Origin: Watersipora subatra
Lineage: Eukaryota > Bryozoa > Gymnolaemata > Cheilostomatida > Watersiporidae
Length of the DNA stretch: 64,000 nt
Direction of reading: 5' to 3'
Assembly: GCF_963576615.1 (NCBI RefSeq)
Contig: NC_088708.1
Location: 48,347,196 to 48,411,195 of the forward strand
In this document: positions 12,301 to 22,900 of the stretch, one piece after another
Numbering within the stretch: the first letter of the stretch is position 1
Layout of the letters: each line of letters opens with the position of its first letter
Position numbers and translations under genes: made by a program
The notes under the pieces: generated by a model
What the model was told of the DNA's origin: nothing
Databases searched by the model: none
Seen by the model: only the letters and a program-made list of their open reading frames with translations

Positions 12301-15300
12301 TGATGAGATGAGAGTTGGTCATATCAATCTTATTCCCTTGTTACCGACCTTTCTGTAAGTACGCCTCCACTCATTGCTAGTTTTAGATGTAGGGACTCAG
12401 TTATGTACTTGATGAATAGTAGTTAATTCACAATTATAGGCCATTAGAAGGCATTTATCCATGAGATACAACCCCCAAAGGATAGGTTACGGCCATCATA
12501 TGGGCGGGGTTTAATGATCGAGCTCTGTAAGGATTGTGCTAGCCTGGATTTTGGTGCTAACGCAGTTCTCGCGGGGCGGTCGCGTTGCCTTGTTAGGTTT
12601 TTGGGTCTAGATTTTTATCGTCTACATGCGTCGATCACGGACAATACCTGATTTCCGGTTAGTAGTACAAAACAACAAAACATTTAATCAGCAAACACGT
12701 AATTCTCTCTTCCCCTCTTCAATTTTAGCGATATACTAAGATCCATGGAAAATAAAACATTTCAAATTATCTGTTTTTATCCATTTTGAGATTGGTAGGG
12801 GTTGTAGTATGTGCTTAAAATTTTAATTTAATTTACCCGAAATCACCTGAACAACATCCTTTTTTCCCTAGTTTTGATTAATATTTTGCCACCCCTAATA
12901 TAAAATGACAAAGTCTTTCAGCGTGGTTACATTGTTTGACTTGGCGAATAAGATGGGACTACAGGCAAAGCTGTGCAGTGTAGTTTTCATACTCAAATTT
13001 TAAATCTAAAACCAAATTTGGGCCATTTCACAATGGCGACTATTAATATCATGAATGTTTGTGAATGGCAACTGACTGATCATCAACATTGACAATATTG
13101 GGCAACTATATTTATTTGACAACAAAACCAACAGATCAGTAAAATAACCACTATTGTTCATAATATTTGTAAATTTACAAGGAGCTTTATTTAGCATATT
13201 TCTTTGTTCTGCTGCCATGTTCAGGTTTATCCCAACAGAGCTCGATCATTAAACCCCGCCCATATGATTTCGGTAACCTATCCTGAGAGCTTGTAGATCA
13301 TTGCATTTAGTGTGGTGCCATTTTGTCAATTGTCCTATGTAATTAATAGCACATATTTCTTAAATAATTTCACAATTACTGCAACGAAATACCCCATGAT
13401 AAGTATTTCTGAGCACACCAAACAAACATCTTGCCCATCCTATACCTAGAATACCCTTATAACAGATTTAATTTTTTTAATTCCTAGATTATTACTATTA
13501 TCATTCTTTCACATGACCTGATTTTCTTTGATCGGGATTAATGTTGATATTAAGTTAAGATAAGTCAAATAAGCTCATCAGATTTAGTTGAAAATTGATC
13601 CTGCCACTTTTGTGTTCTTTCACACAATCAGTTAGTGAGTACCATTTTGAGAAGCTATCAAGTTTTTTTTATTCACAGTTGGGCAATACTAAAATTCTGA
13701 TTAGCACTAAGATTAAGATTTAAACCAAATTGAGATCTGGATGAAAATATAGATAAAGTTGAGATGAAGATATAGACAGTTGAGATGAATATGTAGACAA
13801 AGTTGAGATGAATATATAGACAAAGTTGAGATGAATATATAGATAAAGTTGAGATGAATATGTAGACAAAGTTGAGATGAATATATAGACAAAGTTGAGA
13901 TGAATATATAGATAAAGTTGAGATGAATATATAGACAAAGTTGAGATGAATATATAGACAGAGTTGAGATGAACATATAGACAGAGTTGAGATGAATATA
14001 TAGACAAAGTTGAGATGAAGATAAGGATTAGTTGGAACTATCAAACAAGATTAGGGTAAAGGCTATAATAAAAGTTATGACTATGTTAGGCTTTTTTATT
14101 TATCTAAATGAAATTGTTAATATCGACAAGAATGAATATTCAAGCTTAAAAGCTTGAAATATTTTATTTGCTTATCTTTATTACCTCGATAAGGTTATGA
14201 ATTATTTGAGTCCGACAGATCAGCTCAACAAACTTGACGCCTTTGTAGGTATTATAACAATTAGAAGTGAGTGTGATTCAGTGAGCAGATGTTTTGACTA
14301 ATTCAGGGTAACCATTGTTCATACAGTATGGTACTTCTAGTTATCCTTATGTTTTTGCACATTTTAGAGCTAAAGTTAAAATTTGTGAGACAGTCTTTCC
14401 AGCTACACCTCCATTGATTATGGACAAACTTATTAAGGTAAGTTTGAAATCGGTATATACAGTCATACTTCGACTTATGAGCTTAATGCGTTCCGAGACT
14501 GAGCTCGTATGTCAATTTACTCGCATGTTGGTGCAATTTATTTATATATAAAACAATTAAATATACATTGATTGGTTTCCATACTCTAAAAAAAGCAAAT
14601 AAAACACTCTAAACAAGATATTGTAACAGAAAGAACATGTTGGTTATTGTCCTAACGTACTACATGCTTTCAAACAGCAACAAATAAAAAATAATGCAAG
14701 GAAATGGGATTAATTAAAATGTAAAATTAAATACATACAATAGCAGTTAACGCTCGCATTTGCCAGGTAGGGAGATATAAGTTATCCTTCGTTACAACAG
14801 TTGACTTTGATAAATTTGGATTTTATCAAAGTGTTAAAAGACAAACTTAGAAGAAAACCTAAAAGCAAACTTTCATTTTCAACTAAACGTAATTGAAATT
14901 TCTTCAGCGTTCATAGTTTGAAGTTTCTCGCTGGTTAGCGAGAAATTTTTTTTGCTTTCACGACTAGCCGGCCGTTTTAAAATAAACCTATATAAGGACG
15001 TTTGCCTTTGTCGTCCTTTCAACATGTTGCGATTAGGATGAACACAGGTGTCGTCACAAATGGTTAACGCACGACCACTAGCCAACTTGTCCAAATGTCT
15101 ATTAAACAGTTTGGATAGATAGCGCCGGCCTTTTCACATAGCATCGTTTCAGTTACGCTGTCACCGGCCAATTGTTTGTCCAATGCCATCAGCGGTCGTG
15201 AAGATCGCTGCACCGTTTAGAAGCTATGGTTAGTCCTTTTGCGAACAAAATGCCCTGAATATAATCCTTCTGTTTGATAATTATGAATGTATTTCTGTCA

Positions 15301-16639
15301 CATTGCCGAGTTAGCTCAATCACGCATACACATTTCGCATATTTTTCAATATTTTTCCGTTTAATATCAATTGTTATCATGTGCTTTTTCTTTGTATTAT
15401 CTTTCATTTTACTGGCAAACTTTCGGTCTACGCACAGTACTTTTAATTCACATAATTCTGCACAGAAAATCGTGCACAAAAAACACGGTACAACAGTATA
15501 ACCTGAGCAGTTGAAAAATACAGAGTGATGCTGTTCTCATAAAACACCTCCGGCATACTTGGCAACTGACTCACGTGCTCGTATCTCAAACATGGCTCGT
15601 ATGTTAGGGCTAAAACTTGCTTGAAAGCTGGCTCGTATCTCAAGTTTCTCGTACGTTGGAGCACTCGTAAGTTGAAGTATTACTGTATTTCATTGATATG
15701 TGTACTCTGTTGAAGCATTAGCTTCATACACGCAGCAATTCTTTGCCCAGGTATATTGATCTTATATTCTAGACTCTCTCAACAGTGCAGTCTTTCTGCT
15801 ACTACCAGTGACTCTGTTTAGCTCTCCCAATCACATACATAATATTTACACTAAGCATAGATAAATCGTGGCTGTTGACCCAAATATCACAAGATTTTTC
15901 ATGTTGCGCTTCTATACTAGATTATCTTACAGACTGCTTATCGGTCTTGCATTTGGTTTGTTTTTCCATTTTTATCTTTGTCTGCACTTTTGTTGAACTG
16001 ATAATTTGTGAATAATGATGTATTCGAACACTTTCAAATTAGGCAATCAGTGTTGATTTTTTATTGTTGCTGTAATAGCTCTGAAATATAATATAACGCG
16101 GCTCAATAGTATTTGTTCAACATTTCCATCATAGTATCAAAAAAATTAGGGCTGCGTGCATTGTTATTTATTTTGAAATACCATTGAGTATCTTCATTCT
16201 CAATTCACTCACATTAGTTATACTAGCTTTGTGTATCATTCAGTCAACGCTTGTTTTATAGATATCCATCATCAAAGGGTCAAAATATGGACTGCGCGTT
16301 ATTCGTGTTCGCTATGTCATCACATGTAGCAATGCAAAAATTTTCTTTTCATGCTTTAAAAATAGTTTGAAGTGTTTTGAAGGCCGTAATTGTGCAGAAT
16401 CAACAAACATAGCTGAATTATGTCTTATTCTTTAGGAATCAAACAATGATGTTCTGACCGGCTGTCCAACTCTGGAAGACCTGGGAGTGAAGTTGAGTCC
16501 ATTTGATGAGGGAACCCGTTATCAACTCAAGGAGTTTCGGACATCCAAAGACTATTCAGAGAGCTTGCATGAGATTCCTGATGCCAAACCTCCTCCGACA
16601 GTTGCTGAGGTCGATGCAGCTAAGAGAGTCTTTTTTTAA
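391..16639 (+). CDS. NDUFA9: NDUFA9, mitochondrial complex I 39 kDa subunit
   Basis: Accessory subunit of NADH:ubiquinone oxidoreductase, an atypical short-chain dehydrogenase fold that binds NADPH on the matrix arm. Coding exons: 391-451, 7231-7431, 8070-8259, 9177-9336, 9972-10080, 11371-11438, 11627-11703, 12259-12354, 14341-14437, 16436-16639. Phases agree at all nine junctions, giving about 420 aa (human is 377). Residues 1-45 are basic and Ser/Cys rich, as in a mitochondrial presequence. The nucleotide-binding loop GASGFLG is at about residues 74-80. [28 protein letters not shown] and PTLEDLG match conserved family blocks. Exon 1 is the least certain: it was chosen because its ATG opens a presequence and its donor phase fits exon 2. 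Exon 9 starts at the acceptor ending 14340, because the upstream AG at 14326 breaks frame. The 6.8 kb intron 1 is full of transposons. Confidence 0.9.
452..1769. other. First part of NDUFA9 intron 1, no recognised element
   Basis: AT-rich sequence with no coding similarity, RNA gene or clear repeat that I can identify. It ends at the 8-bp target duplication of the hAT element. Confidence 0.5.
2785..4405 (-). repeat. Left arm of a 945-bp inverted duplication (partner 5544-6487)
   Basis: Apart from the 666-bp foldback insertion and its extra 9-bp target copy, this arm is the reverse complement of 5544-6487 with only scattered mismatches. It carries the terminal 0.9 kb of the TA-element described at 5142-6433 plus about 55 bp of that element's outside flank (2785-2840 matching 6436-6487). 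Because flank was copied too, this is a segmental inverted duplication and not an independent transposition. The spacer between the arms is about 1.1 kb. Confidence 0.85.
2850..3515. mobile_element. Foldback-type element, 666 bp, 9-bp target duplication
   Basis: Two arms of about 230 bp (2850-3080 and 3285-3515) are inverted copies of each other at roughly 90% identity, with a short central spacer. The ends read TAGCCTGTCTTG. A 9-bp direct repeat ACTGTGAAA flanks the element at 2841-2849 and 3516-3524. The homologous uninterrupted site on the other arm (near 6425-6433) has one copy only. Arms also contain shorter CAAGCTGTTG / CAACAGCTTG palindromes. Long internally repetitive inverted ends and a 9-bp duplication fit foldback or Mutator-like elements. 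No transposase is visible. Confidence 0.85.
4408..4560 (+). pseudogene. hAT transposase N-terminal fragment, BED zinc finger
   Basis: A 50-codon reading frame opens with ATG three bases after the junction of the inverted duplication. It contains CKICQKEF, then RYHLTNSYH, giving C22-x2-C25 and H40-x5-H46. That is the C2H2 pattern of a BED finger, the DNA-binding domain at the start of many hAT transposases. It stops at TGA 4558-4560, and no RNase H-like catalytic domain follows. It is probably a dead remnant of the surrounding hAT element. Confidence 0.7.
4612..4795. repeat. Short imperfect inverted-repeat element (MITE-like) inside the hAT element
   Basis: The segment begins near CCTGCCAACTCTCAAGC and ends with a diverged inverted version (GCCCCATTCTTGGGTTAG). 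Between them, GGGCGTGAGAC and its complement recur. The ends match only partly and no target duplication is clear, so limits are approximate. Confidence 0.4.
5142..6433. mobile_element. TA-target DNA element, family A copy 1 (1.3 kb)
   Basis: The left end CCGTAAAACTTCTAATTGAA and the right end (inward CTGTGAAACCTCTGATTGAA) form an inverted repeat of about 20-25 bp, and TA lies just outside each end (5140-5141, 6434-6435). Just inside is a degenerate tandem motif related to ATTTGAACGCCACCT. A second copy lies at 47977-50794 and a partial inverted copy at 2842-4405. It contains short open stretches such as 5545-5739 ([14 protein letters not shown]...) that recur in degraded form in copy 2, so they may derive from a lost coding region. 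TA targets suggest the Tc1/mariner/pogo group, but I recognise no transposase domain. Confidence 0.65.
5544..6487 (+). repeat. Right arm of the 945-bp inverted duplication
   Basis: This is the partner of 2785-4405 and is uninterrupted, so it keeps the unoccupied target site of the foldback element. Transcribed as part of NDUFA9 intron 1, the two arms could pair as a long hairpin. Confidence 0.85.
6488..7230. other. End of NDUFA9 intron 1, no recognised element
   Basis: AT-rich sequence with no coding similarity or repeat that I can define. It ends in the acceptor tract CCCTTTTCCAG before exon 2. Confidence 0.5.
7625..7724. repeat. TA/TATATG microsatellite
   Basis: Interrupted runs of TA with TATACA variants in NDUFA9 intron 2. 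They explain the long but meaningless reading frames around 7578-7811. Confidence 0.85.
10618..11301. mobile_element. piggyBac-type non-autonomous element (684 bp)
   Basis: Perfect 13-bp terminal inverted repeats CCCTTTCACTGCC are bounded on both sides by TTAA (10614-10617 and 11302-11305). TTAA targets with CCCTTT-type ends define piggyBac-like elements. Just inside the left end is a palindromic ACGCATGAATGCGT. The stretch around 10930-11030 reads like an acidic transposase N-terminus (DDIIANSDF...) broken by stops. The element is in the NDUFA9 intron between 10080 and 11371 and cannot encode a transposase. Confidence 0.75.
11792..11945. repeat. 15-bp minisatellite (AGGTAGTCGAGCCAG)
   Basis: About ten degenerate copies. 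Because the period is a multiple of three, the array stays open as an Arg-Gly-Ser-Arg repeat on one strand and a Leu/Pro repeat on the other. It is intronic in NDUFA9, so these are not proteins. Confidence 0.85.
12479..13284. mobile_element. MITE with 50-bp terminal inverted repeats
   Basis: 12479-12530 (AGGATAGGTTAC...GATCGAGCTCTGT) is repeated inverted at 13234-13284, with three or four mismatches. The 0.7 kb between has no transposase. Superfamily is not assigned because no target duplication is clear. It sits in the NDUFA9 intron between 12354 and 14341. Confidence 0.7.
13741..14024. repeat. 23-bp minisatellite (GTTGAGATGAATATATAGACAAA)
   Basis: About 12 tandem copies differ mainly at GACAAA/GATAAA/GACAG. 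A period of 23 shifts frame each unit, so all three minus-strand frames are open with related repeats. This is an artefact of the array within an NDUFA9 intron. Confidence 0.95.
14460..15685 (-). mobile_element. pogo/Tigger-type transposon remnant (1.2 kb)
   Basis: The ends CAGTCATACTTCGACTTATG and inward CAGTAATACTTCAACTTACG are inverted repeats extending about 90 bp with decay, flanked by TA (14458-14459, 15686-15687). Read on the minus strand from about 15420 down, it shows the start of a CENP-B/Tigger-type transposase: [18 protein letters not shown] and [10 protein letters not shown]. In a second frame [18 protein letters not shown] follows. Frameshifts and stops break it, and the DDE core is absent. 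It lies in the last NDUFA9 intron. Confidence 0.7.
15688..16435. other. End of last NDUFA9 intron, nothing recognised
   Basis: AT-rich sequence between the Tigger remnant and the final NDUFA9 exon. I see no coding similarity or defined repeat. Confidence 0.5.
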
Positions 16640-16653
16640 CTGATTGTCATAGT

Positions 16654-16659
16654 TTTATT
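16654..16659 (-). terminator. Nearest canonical poly(A) signal for DNAI7
   Basis: TTTATT on the plus strand reads AATAAA on the minus strand, about 245 bp past the DNAI7 stop. No other canonical hexamer is visible between 16660 and 16903. If it is used, the DNAI7 3' UTR overlaps that of NDUFA9. Confidence 0.4.
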
Positions 16660-16718
16660 CAGTATATTTATATGGAGTTGAGAAGAGTTTGTCAAAAGAA
16701 ACAAGATAAACCTATTAT

Positions 16719-16751
16719 AATAAATGGGTGATGTGTTGCTGTGGTAATAAA
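16719..16751 (+). terminator. NDUFA9 polyadenylation signals
   Basis: AATAAA occurs at 16719-16724 and 16746-16751, 80-107 bp after the NDUFA9 stop codon. This is a normal position for a short 3' UTR, and it precedes the DNAI7 stop on the other strand. Confidence 0.6.
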
Positions 16752-16903
16752 TTTGAAACAACATCATGCACAGTTATTGTTTCTATGTTAGTGACAAGTG
16801 TTCTTTTCTTTAAGATGAAACCAATTACAGAGCGCTTCAACTGAGCTGTTAATTTTGTTCAAAAACGGTTAGATGCAAAGCTTCAGTATGAGGAGTTATT
16901 CTA

Positions 16904-19900
16904 CTAGGAGTAGATCAGGAATCGTGTGCTCTTGAGAAGCTCTGTAACTGTATTGGCAAAGTCTATTGAGGATTCCTTGATACGCTTCTGTCCTTGTTCA
17001 GGTGCAATCTGCAGTGCCATGTGGTACATGTCTGCATGGAACTGAAAGAACAATAAGATATTGTCACAGAACATCTGAGAGACAAAACATTCTGATGTGA
17101 ATACGTTGCCTGATAAAGTACATTTCATGTAACAAGCCAATTTTCCTTACTGCACTCTTTAATAATTATGAGATATGATGGTGATGCGGCAGTAAAAATT
17201 TACTTGTGACAATTATTTTTTATACATAAAACTAAGGTTATTACATGTAACGGAATTTCCATGATCTTGTAAGAAGTAAACTAGGTTTACAAATGCAACA
17301 ATATTAGTTAACTAAAAGGGTGCAGAGAGAGACTATTGAGCAGCGAAACTTACTTCAGTACCCTCAGCAAAGTCTTCACTGAAGTCTTCGTCATACTCAG
17401 ACATTCGTAATTTCATTGACCTCTTTCGTGTGATCATGAATAGTGACCAATCATCCTAGAAGAACAGGCCAGACATTTTCATAAAACTGAAATACTTAAT
17501 CACATTTAAACAAAATAAACAATATACTTCACTATGAGCAACTTGTTGCAGGTTTCAGAAGGAAACCGCACCATTTACAGCTCGGCTAATGAAAAGTACT
17601 ATTATGGTGAATTGTGTAACATATTCTTGCAATAGATGAAGGTAGTTTTCTCTTAAACAATAGTTCATGCAGGCTATGGTGGAACAACTACCATGTCCAG
17701 TCAACATTCTTTACGCGGTTTACACGTTTTTTAAAGAGTATTATTTGTGTGAGGATTCCATCTAGTCCAATTCAACATAAAGAAGCGAATATTCAAAAAA
17801 ACATTTTATCCTCATAACAAACCATAGAATTCGCTCCCTGCAACCACAGTCATGTTATATATGCTTTTGCCTTCGAGCAAACAAGGAATGCAAAGGAATT
17901 TGCCTCAGAGATTTATTTTTTACCTTACTAAAAATACAAGAGAGCTCAGTTGAAAGGGTCAACAGCTACTTGCTAGGAATACAAATGAAGTCATCTCAAA
18001 GGTTCATCTGTTACCTAATTAGGAATGCAAAAGAACTCACTTGAAAGGGTCAACAGTTACCTTAACAGGAACGCAAAAGAGCTCACTTCAGTGATTCATC
18101 TGTTAACAACCAAAGAACGCAAGAGCCTCACCTCAGTTAGAGGTTCATCTACCATCTGTGGTGCGCCTTGAATTATAAGCTTAGATGCTTCTTGCTCTCC
18201 GTTCCACTTAGACCAGCTGTAGGCCATGGTAGACGCTGTCAGACCTATCTGCTGATAGAGCCTCTGCTCAGCTATCGCATTCTTGTCTTGGACTGTTACG
18301 TACTTGTGAGAATCCTCATTAGGGAAAATGTTTATACCGGTCTCTTTTAAAGCCTAAAACAGTAGCTCTTTGGTGTTGGGAGGTAGAAAATCTACTAAAT
18401 TTATGTTATTCATGTAAACTAATCCACAACACTGACAATAAAAAACAAAGAATGTTCAATGCAACTTACAGTTCGGAACTTCGCGAGAGGCATCCATTTT
18501 CCTCTCAGGTGCGCTACTTCTGAGCGATCTAAGGGTGCCTTTAAACAGCATTCTGTATCCTGTAGTCGACATCAATCATGCATTAATGAAACAAAACCGT
18601 CAGCAAAACCTAAGAATAGTGACACTCGATGCCATATATAAAGACACAATACTAATATTCTCTCCAGCATGTGAAAATAAAAACCTTTGCACAAGTGTCT
18701 ATAGTTCCACAAACTAATACAAGATGTATTGTAAACACCTCAAACAGATGTGTAGAGTTGGGAAAATAGCTGAAGCAATTCTATAACGCCATTTTTTAAA
18801 GAACTGCTAAACCTACAGCCTGTCTTCATAATCTATCACTAGTTTCTACCTATTGTCCAAAGAAGAAGCAAGTAGCTATATGAACTGAAAACAGTTTTTT
18901 TTTAAATGAGGCTACCTATAATAGCCATCAATGATTGGCTGTTAGCTTACAAACCTTCACTTCAATTTCCAGCTCAACAATGGCAGCTATGAGAGTGAAC
19001 AGACAGTGATTAAGACCGCGAGGTCGGACTTCCCACGACTGAAATGGCATATTGATATGCACATCTTGGAGGAGAGCAAACGTTCCAAAGTAGCACGTTT
19101 TGAATGACAGTCGCCTCGTTTCTAAATAGTAGAGAAAATACTGAAGTAGAGAATGAGGGAAAGAACAATAGCAACATCGACCACTCATAACTACAGATGC
19201 ACTGAGCCTGTACATACTAGAATGTTAGGGAAAGGAATCATTACTGTTCAAAGATTAACTGCAATAATAAAAGGCTTGGTGTGATTCCGCTATATAAGAA
19301 ACACGATAGATTCAGAGCCTCCAGTCAGTAACATATAGAAATGACTACAACCTACATGTAGATAAGTTATATGATAGTGGTAAGTTACAGATACCTTTTT
19401 GCTAGCATTTGAACAGTAAACAAAATGCTCTACATCGGCATCAGAAAAATAGCTATGCTACTAAACTTGGTTGAACAAACTTAAGTTTATGTGATTTTAC
19501 ATGCGTATTATTATTGTTATTAATTATGCCATCAGGAAACTATAATTGTTTCTTGTCACTAAAATATAATGAACAGAAACTTTAGGAACAAGCACTAATC
19601 GTTGCAGTTTGTTTCCTGATGATGAATCTGTATGTGAAGATTTTTATGTTTGTTATATTGTAGTTTTTCATGAGGTTTAAAAGGTATGCGTCTTAATATT
19701 ATTATTATCTTTGTTGCTGCCAGTCTACACAGCCTGCTGTTTTGCTGAACTTTTAATGATATAATTAGTCTTGGGAGGTCTAAGATTTAACTCTCTGACA
19801 CCAAAAGTGTATTCGTAGGATATGAGATCTCTTTTCAGTTTTATAGTTCATTTTGACATTGTTTATATTGTAACCGTTCGACTACCTTCACAGATTCCTC

Positions 19901-22900
19901 AATGTTATTTCTGTTATTATTATAATTTAAGTTTATTAAAACTTTTCATTGTATTAAATGTCCTCTGGAGACTATTGCTAATAACAGAAAAATCACCAAC
20001 CTGTTCATCGCATGCTGATAAATGTTCTTTTAACAAATCTAGTTAGCAACTCAAAGGAAGATCATGAACACATCATGAGAGATCACTAAGAATGAAGCAC
20101 AAACTTATAAAGGTGTCTTTTTTTTTGTTTATTAATATCATTTGTTTGGTCATTTAAACACACAAAGAAAACAACTTATTGTTGTGTTTGATCGCAGTTT
20201 TAGCCTTTTGGCTTGTTGCTGGAAATGCTCAGGCTGTTGTACGGAAGTCTAAAATATAATTTATAACTCTTATTTGCTCAATTACTAAATGCTTTTCATT
20301 CACTTGCTAACTTTATTGCTGAGTAGATGGTAGTAATATTTATATCCTGTTATTGGATGATTACTAGATTATTGGTTTTTGGAAGAACTCATGAAAGTCC
20401 TAAGAACTATAGTGAATTATGACATTTCAAGCTATGAAACAAAAAAAACTATTATTTTTTATCACTTCAATCGTCATTAAAAAGAAAAGATAGCTCATAT
20501 ACTATTTCGCCATAGTTTACTTAACCTATTTGAAGGCTTCCATGAAACAATACTCCAACAATCATCAGAAAACAGGTCATGAATTTCGTTATCATCTACT
20601 CAGCATTCTAAAGTAGGAAAGCGTAGAGAAAGTATTCAAAAGTCCAGCAAACACTATAAGATGTTGTTAGCCTGTAAGCTTATAATAATAATCCAGGAGT
20701 AATATTAGACTTACACACTTATCCATACAACTGCCTTTCTTACCTTCAACAAATGTTGTATCTTGGAAACCATCCTGACACCATACAAGTCTTTTTTCAT
20801 CCCATCTAGCCAGTAACGGGTCTTCGAAGAAAAATGTATCCTCTCGGACCTTTAGATGAACATTTATTGGTGGTCTACAAAAAGATCGCTGATTCAATGT
20901 TGATGGAGCAACTCCAAAACAAATATTCTATGTTCATTAAATGAGATGACCTTGAATGTGTTGTTGAACACTTACAGATGAACATATGTGACAGCAAAAG
21001 CTAAATATGTTTAAGCCATGTATATTATTTCATGTAAATTTTTAGGAATATGTACATATTTAGTATAACATAGTTTTGGATGGTAGTAAACTCATGACCA
21101 TGGAGATCATGAACTTTAAGGGGAGGAGCTATCAATTCCTCTTAATAATGATAGCTAAACCAGAATTCAGCTAAATAATAATCACTGTACCCTTTGCGAT
21201 GAATGACCGTCAGGTGCACTGATAAAGCACAGACCAACTATCTGCGTAACTATTCCAAAGCGCCAGAAGGCGGTGGATTGGTGCAGTTGTTGGAGTGTCA
21301 GTCTACCGAGCTGAATATCACAAGTTTGAATTTGAGTTTGATATGAAGTTGCTTATAATAATCATTGATCTGAACCTCTAATCGAGGCTTCGGACAAAAG
21401 AACAGACACCACGGCTCTTATTATAGTAAAGATTAAGCTGTCCATGTTTCAAAAAATGTTCCAACGACAGCCAAAATGTGCAATAACTCAGAGACGTTTT
21501 CACCGCACCATAAAAATAAAACTGCAGTAAAAATGCATAAAAATAAGTTACATGTAAAAGGAGTTTAAAGTCAAAATAGTTTTGGTAGTTTATGTGACAC
21601 AATAAACACTCAAATATACAGAAAAATATCGGAAACAAAAATTACAAAATGCCTTATGTCATACGAAATGCCTCATGTCATACGAAACGCCTTATGTCAT
21701 ACGAAACGCCTTATGTCATACGAAATGCCTTATGTCATACGAAATGCCTTATGTCATACGAAATGCCTTACCAAACATCTTATATAATGTCATCCTACAC
21801 ATAAGAGATGGTCCCTACCGTTCCTCCTTCTTAATCGACGGGTCATCATCAGTGTTTTGAGCCTTCAGAACCTGAGCCTGTGGGTTCACTTCATCAGCAA
21901 TATAATCCATTAGATGCAAATGAGGTGGCTCTGGATCTGCAAATGAACTAAGGCTATATGCTTTCTGTGATACATTTATTTAGATTTAGACAGCTGCAAA
22001 ATAGCCTCAGCTCTAAGTGTTCGTACTTAATAGATATAACTACAAAATAGATAACTATCAAATAACTATCAGAAGAATTTTACATATTCATGTCACAGCT
22101 GTTGTTCCCTAAAGATGTATTTATTGATTATGCAATGGGCTGAGTGCGCAACTTTTTAAAGGTTTTGTTATAAACTGATCCAGCTGTGATATCCTACTAT
22201 AAATTCTCATTGTACATGTACCATAAATCCTACATATAATCAAATATATAGTATTATTGTATTAAAATCTTTATGATAATAAAAAAACGCAAAAATACCT
22301 AATTTGGTCAAAGGCAAAGTTCTCAGCTTGGCTAAATCTGATAATAGTTAGGCATCAGGATGATACAGTAACAAAGTTCAATAAATAATGGGTTTAATAA
22401 TAAGTAATAGGTTTAATAAAATATTTAATAATATTAATAAACATGTTACTATCCTAGAGTAACTTAATGTGTTGTATTAAACTCCTCAAGAAAGATGGGA
22501 ACACAAACTCTTACTTTGAGTGATGGTCCAGGACTTGACAGTTTTTGGCTGAGGTGGCATTTGAAAAAGATTGAAGTGGATGATTCCGCCGAGAGGTCGA
22601 AATGCTCGAAGATCTATCATATCTTCATCACCATCAAAATCCTCAAAGTCATCTGGTTCTGCAGACACACACAATATGAGTGCTCACTGAGGCTCTAATG
22701 AATCATGTTTTAACTCTCATGTACCAGACAGACTCTAGTAGCCAGATCAGCCCGGCTAGTCATCTACTAACTGCAACCGCGCTGAGAGAAGACGACTGCT
22801 AATACCAATGACTGCTACTACTTTTGATACCATAAAAAATTAAGAACCTCATTTAAAGGATATTAGTTAGCTTCATAGTCATTTGTTAATGCAAATAGAT

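Noticed and set aside
13673..14044. Three overlapping minus-strand reading frames with repeated tyrosine-rich peptides
   Set aside because: They are created by the 23-bp array, whose period is not a multiple of three, so every frame reads the same units in turn. They lie inside an NDUFA9 intron.
14327..14340. Earlier acceptor for NDUFA9 exon 9 at CATACAG (ending 14326)
   Set aside because: It would put the exon out of phase with the previous donor. The TTCTAG ending at 14340 restores frame and keeps family similarity.
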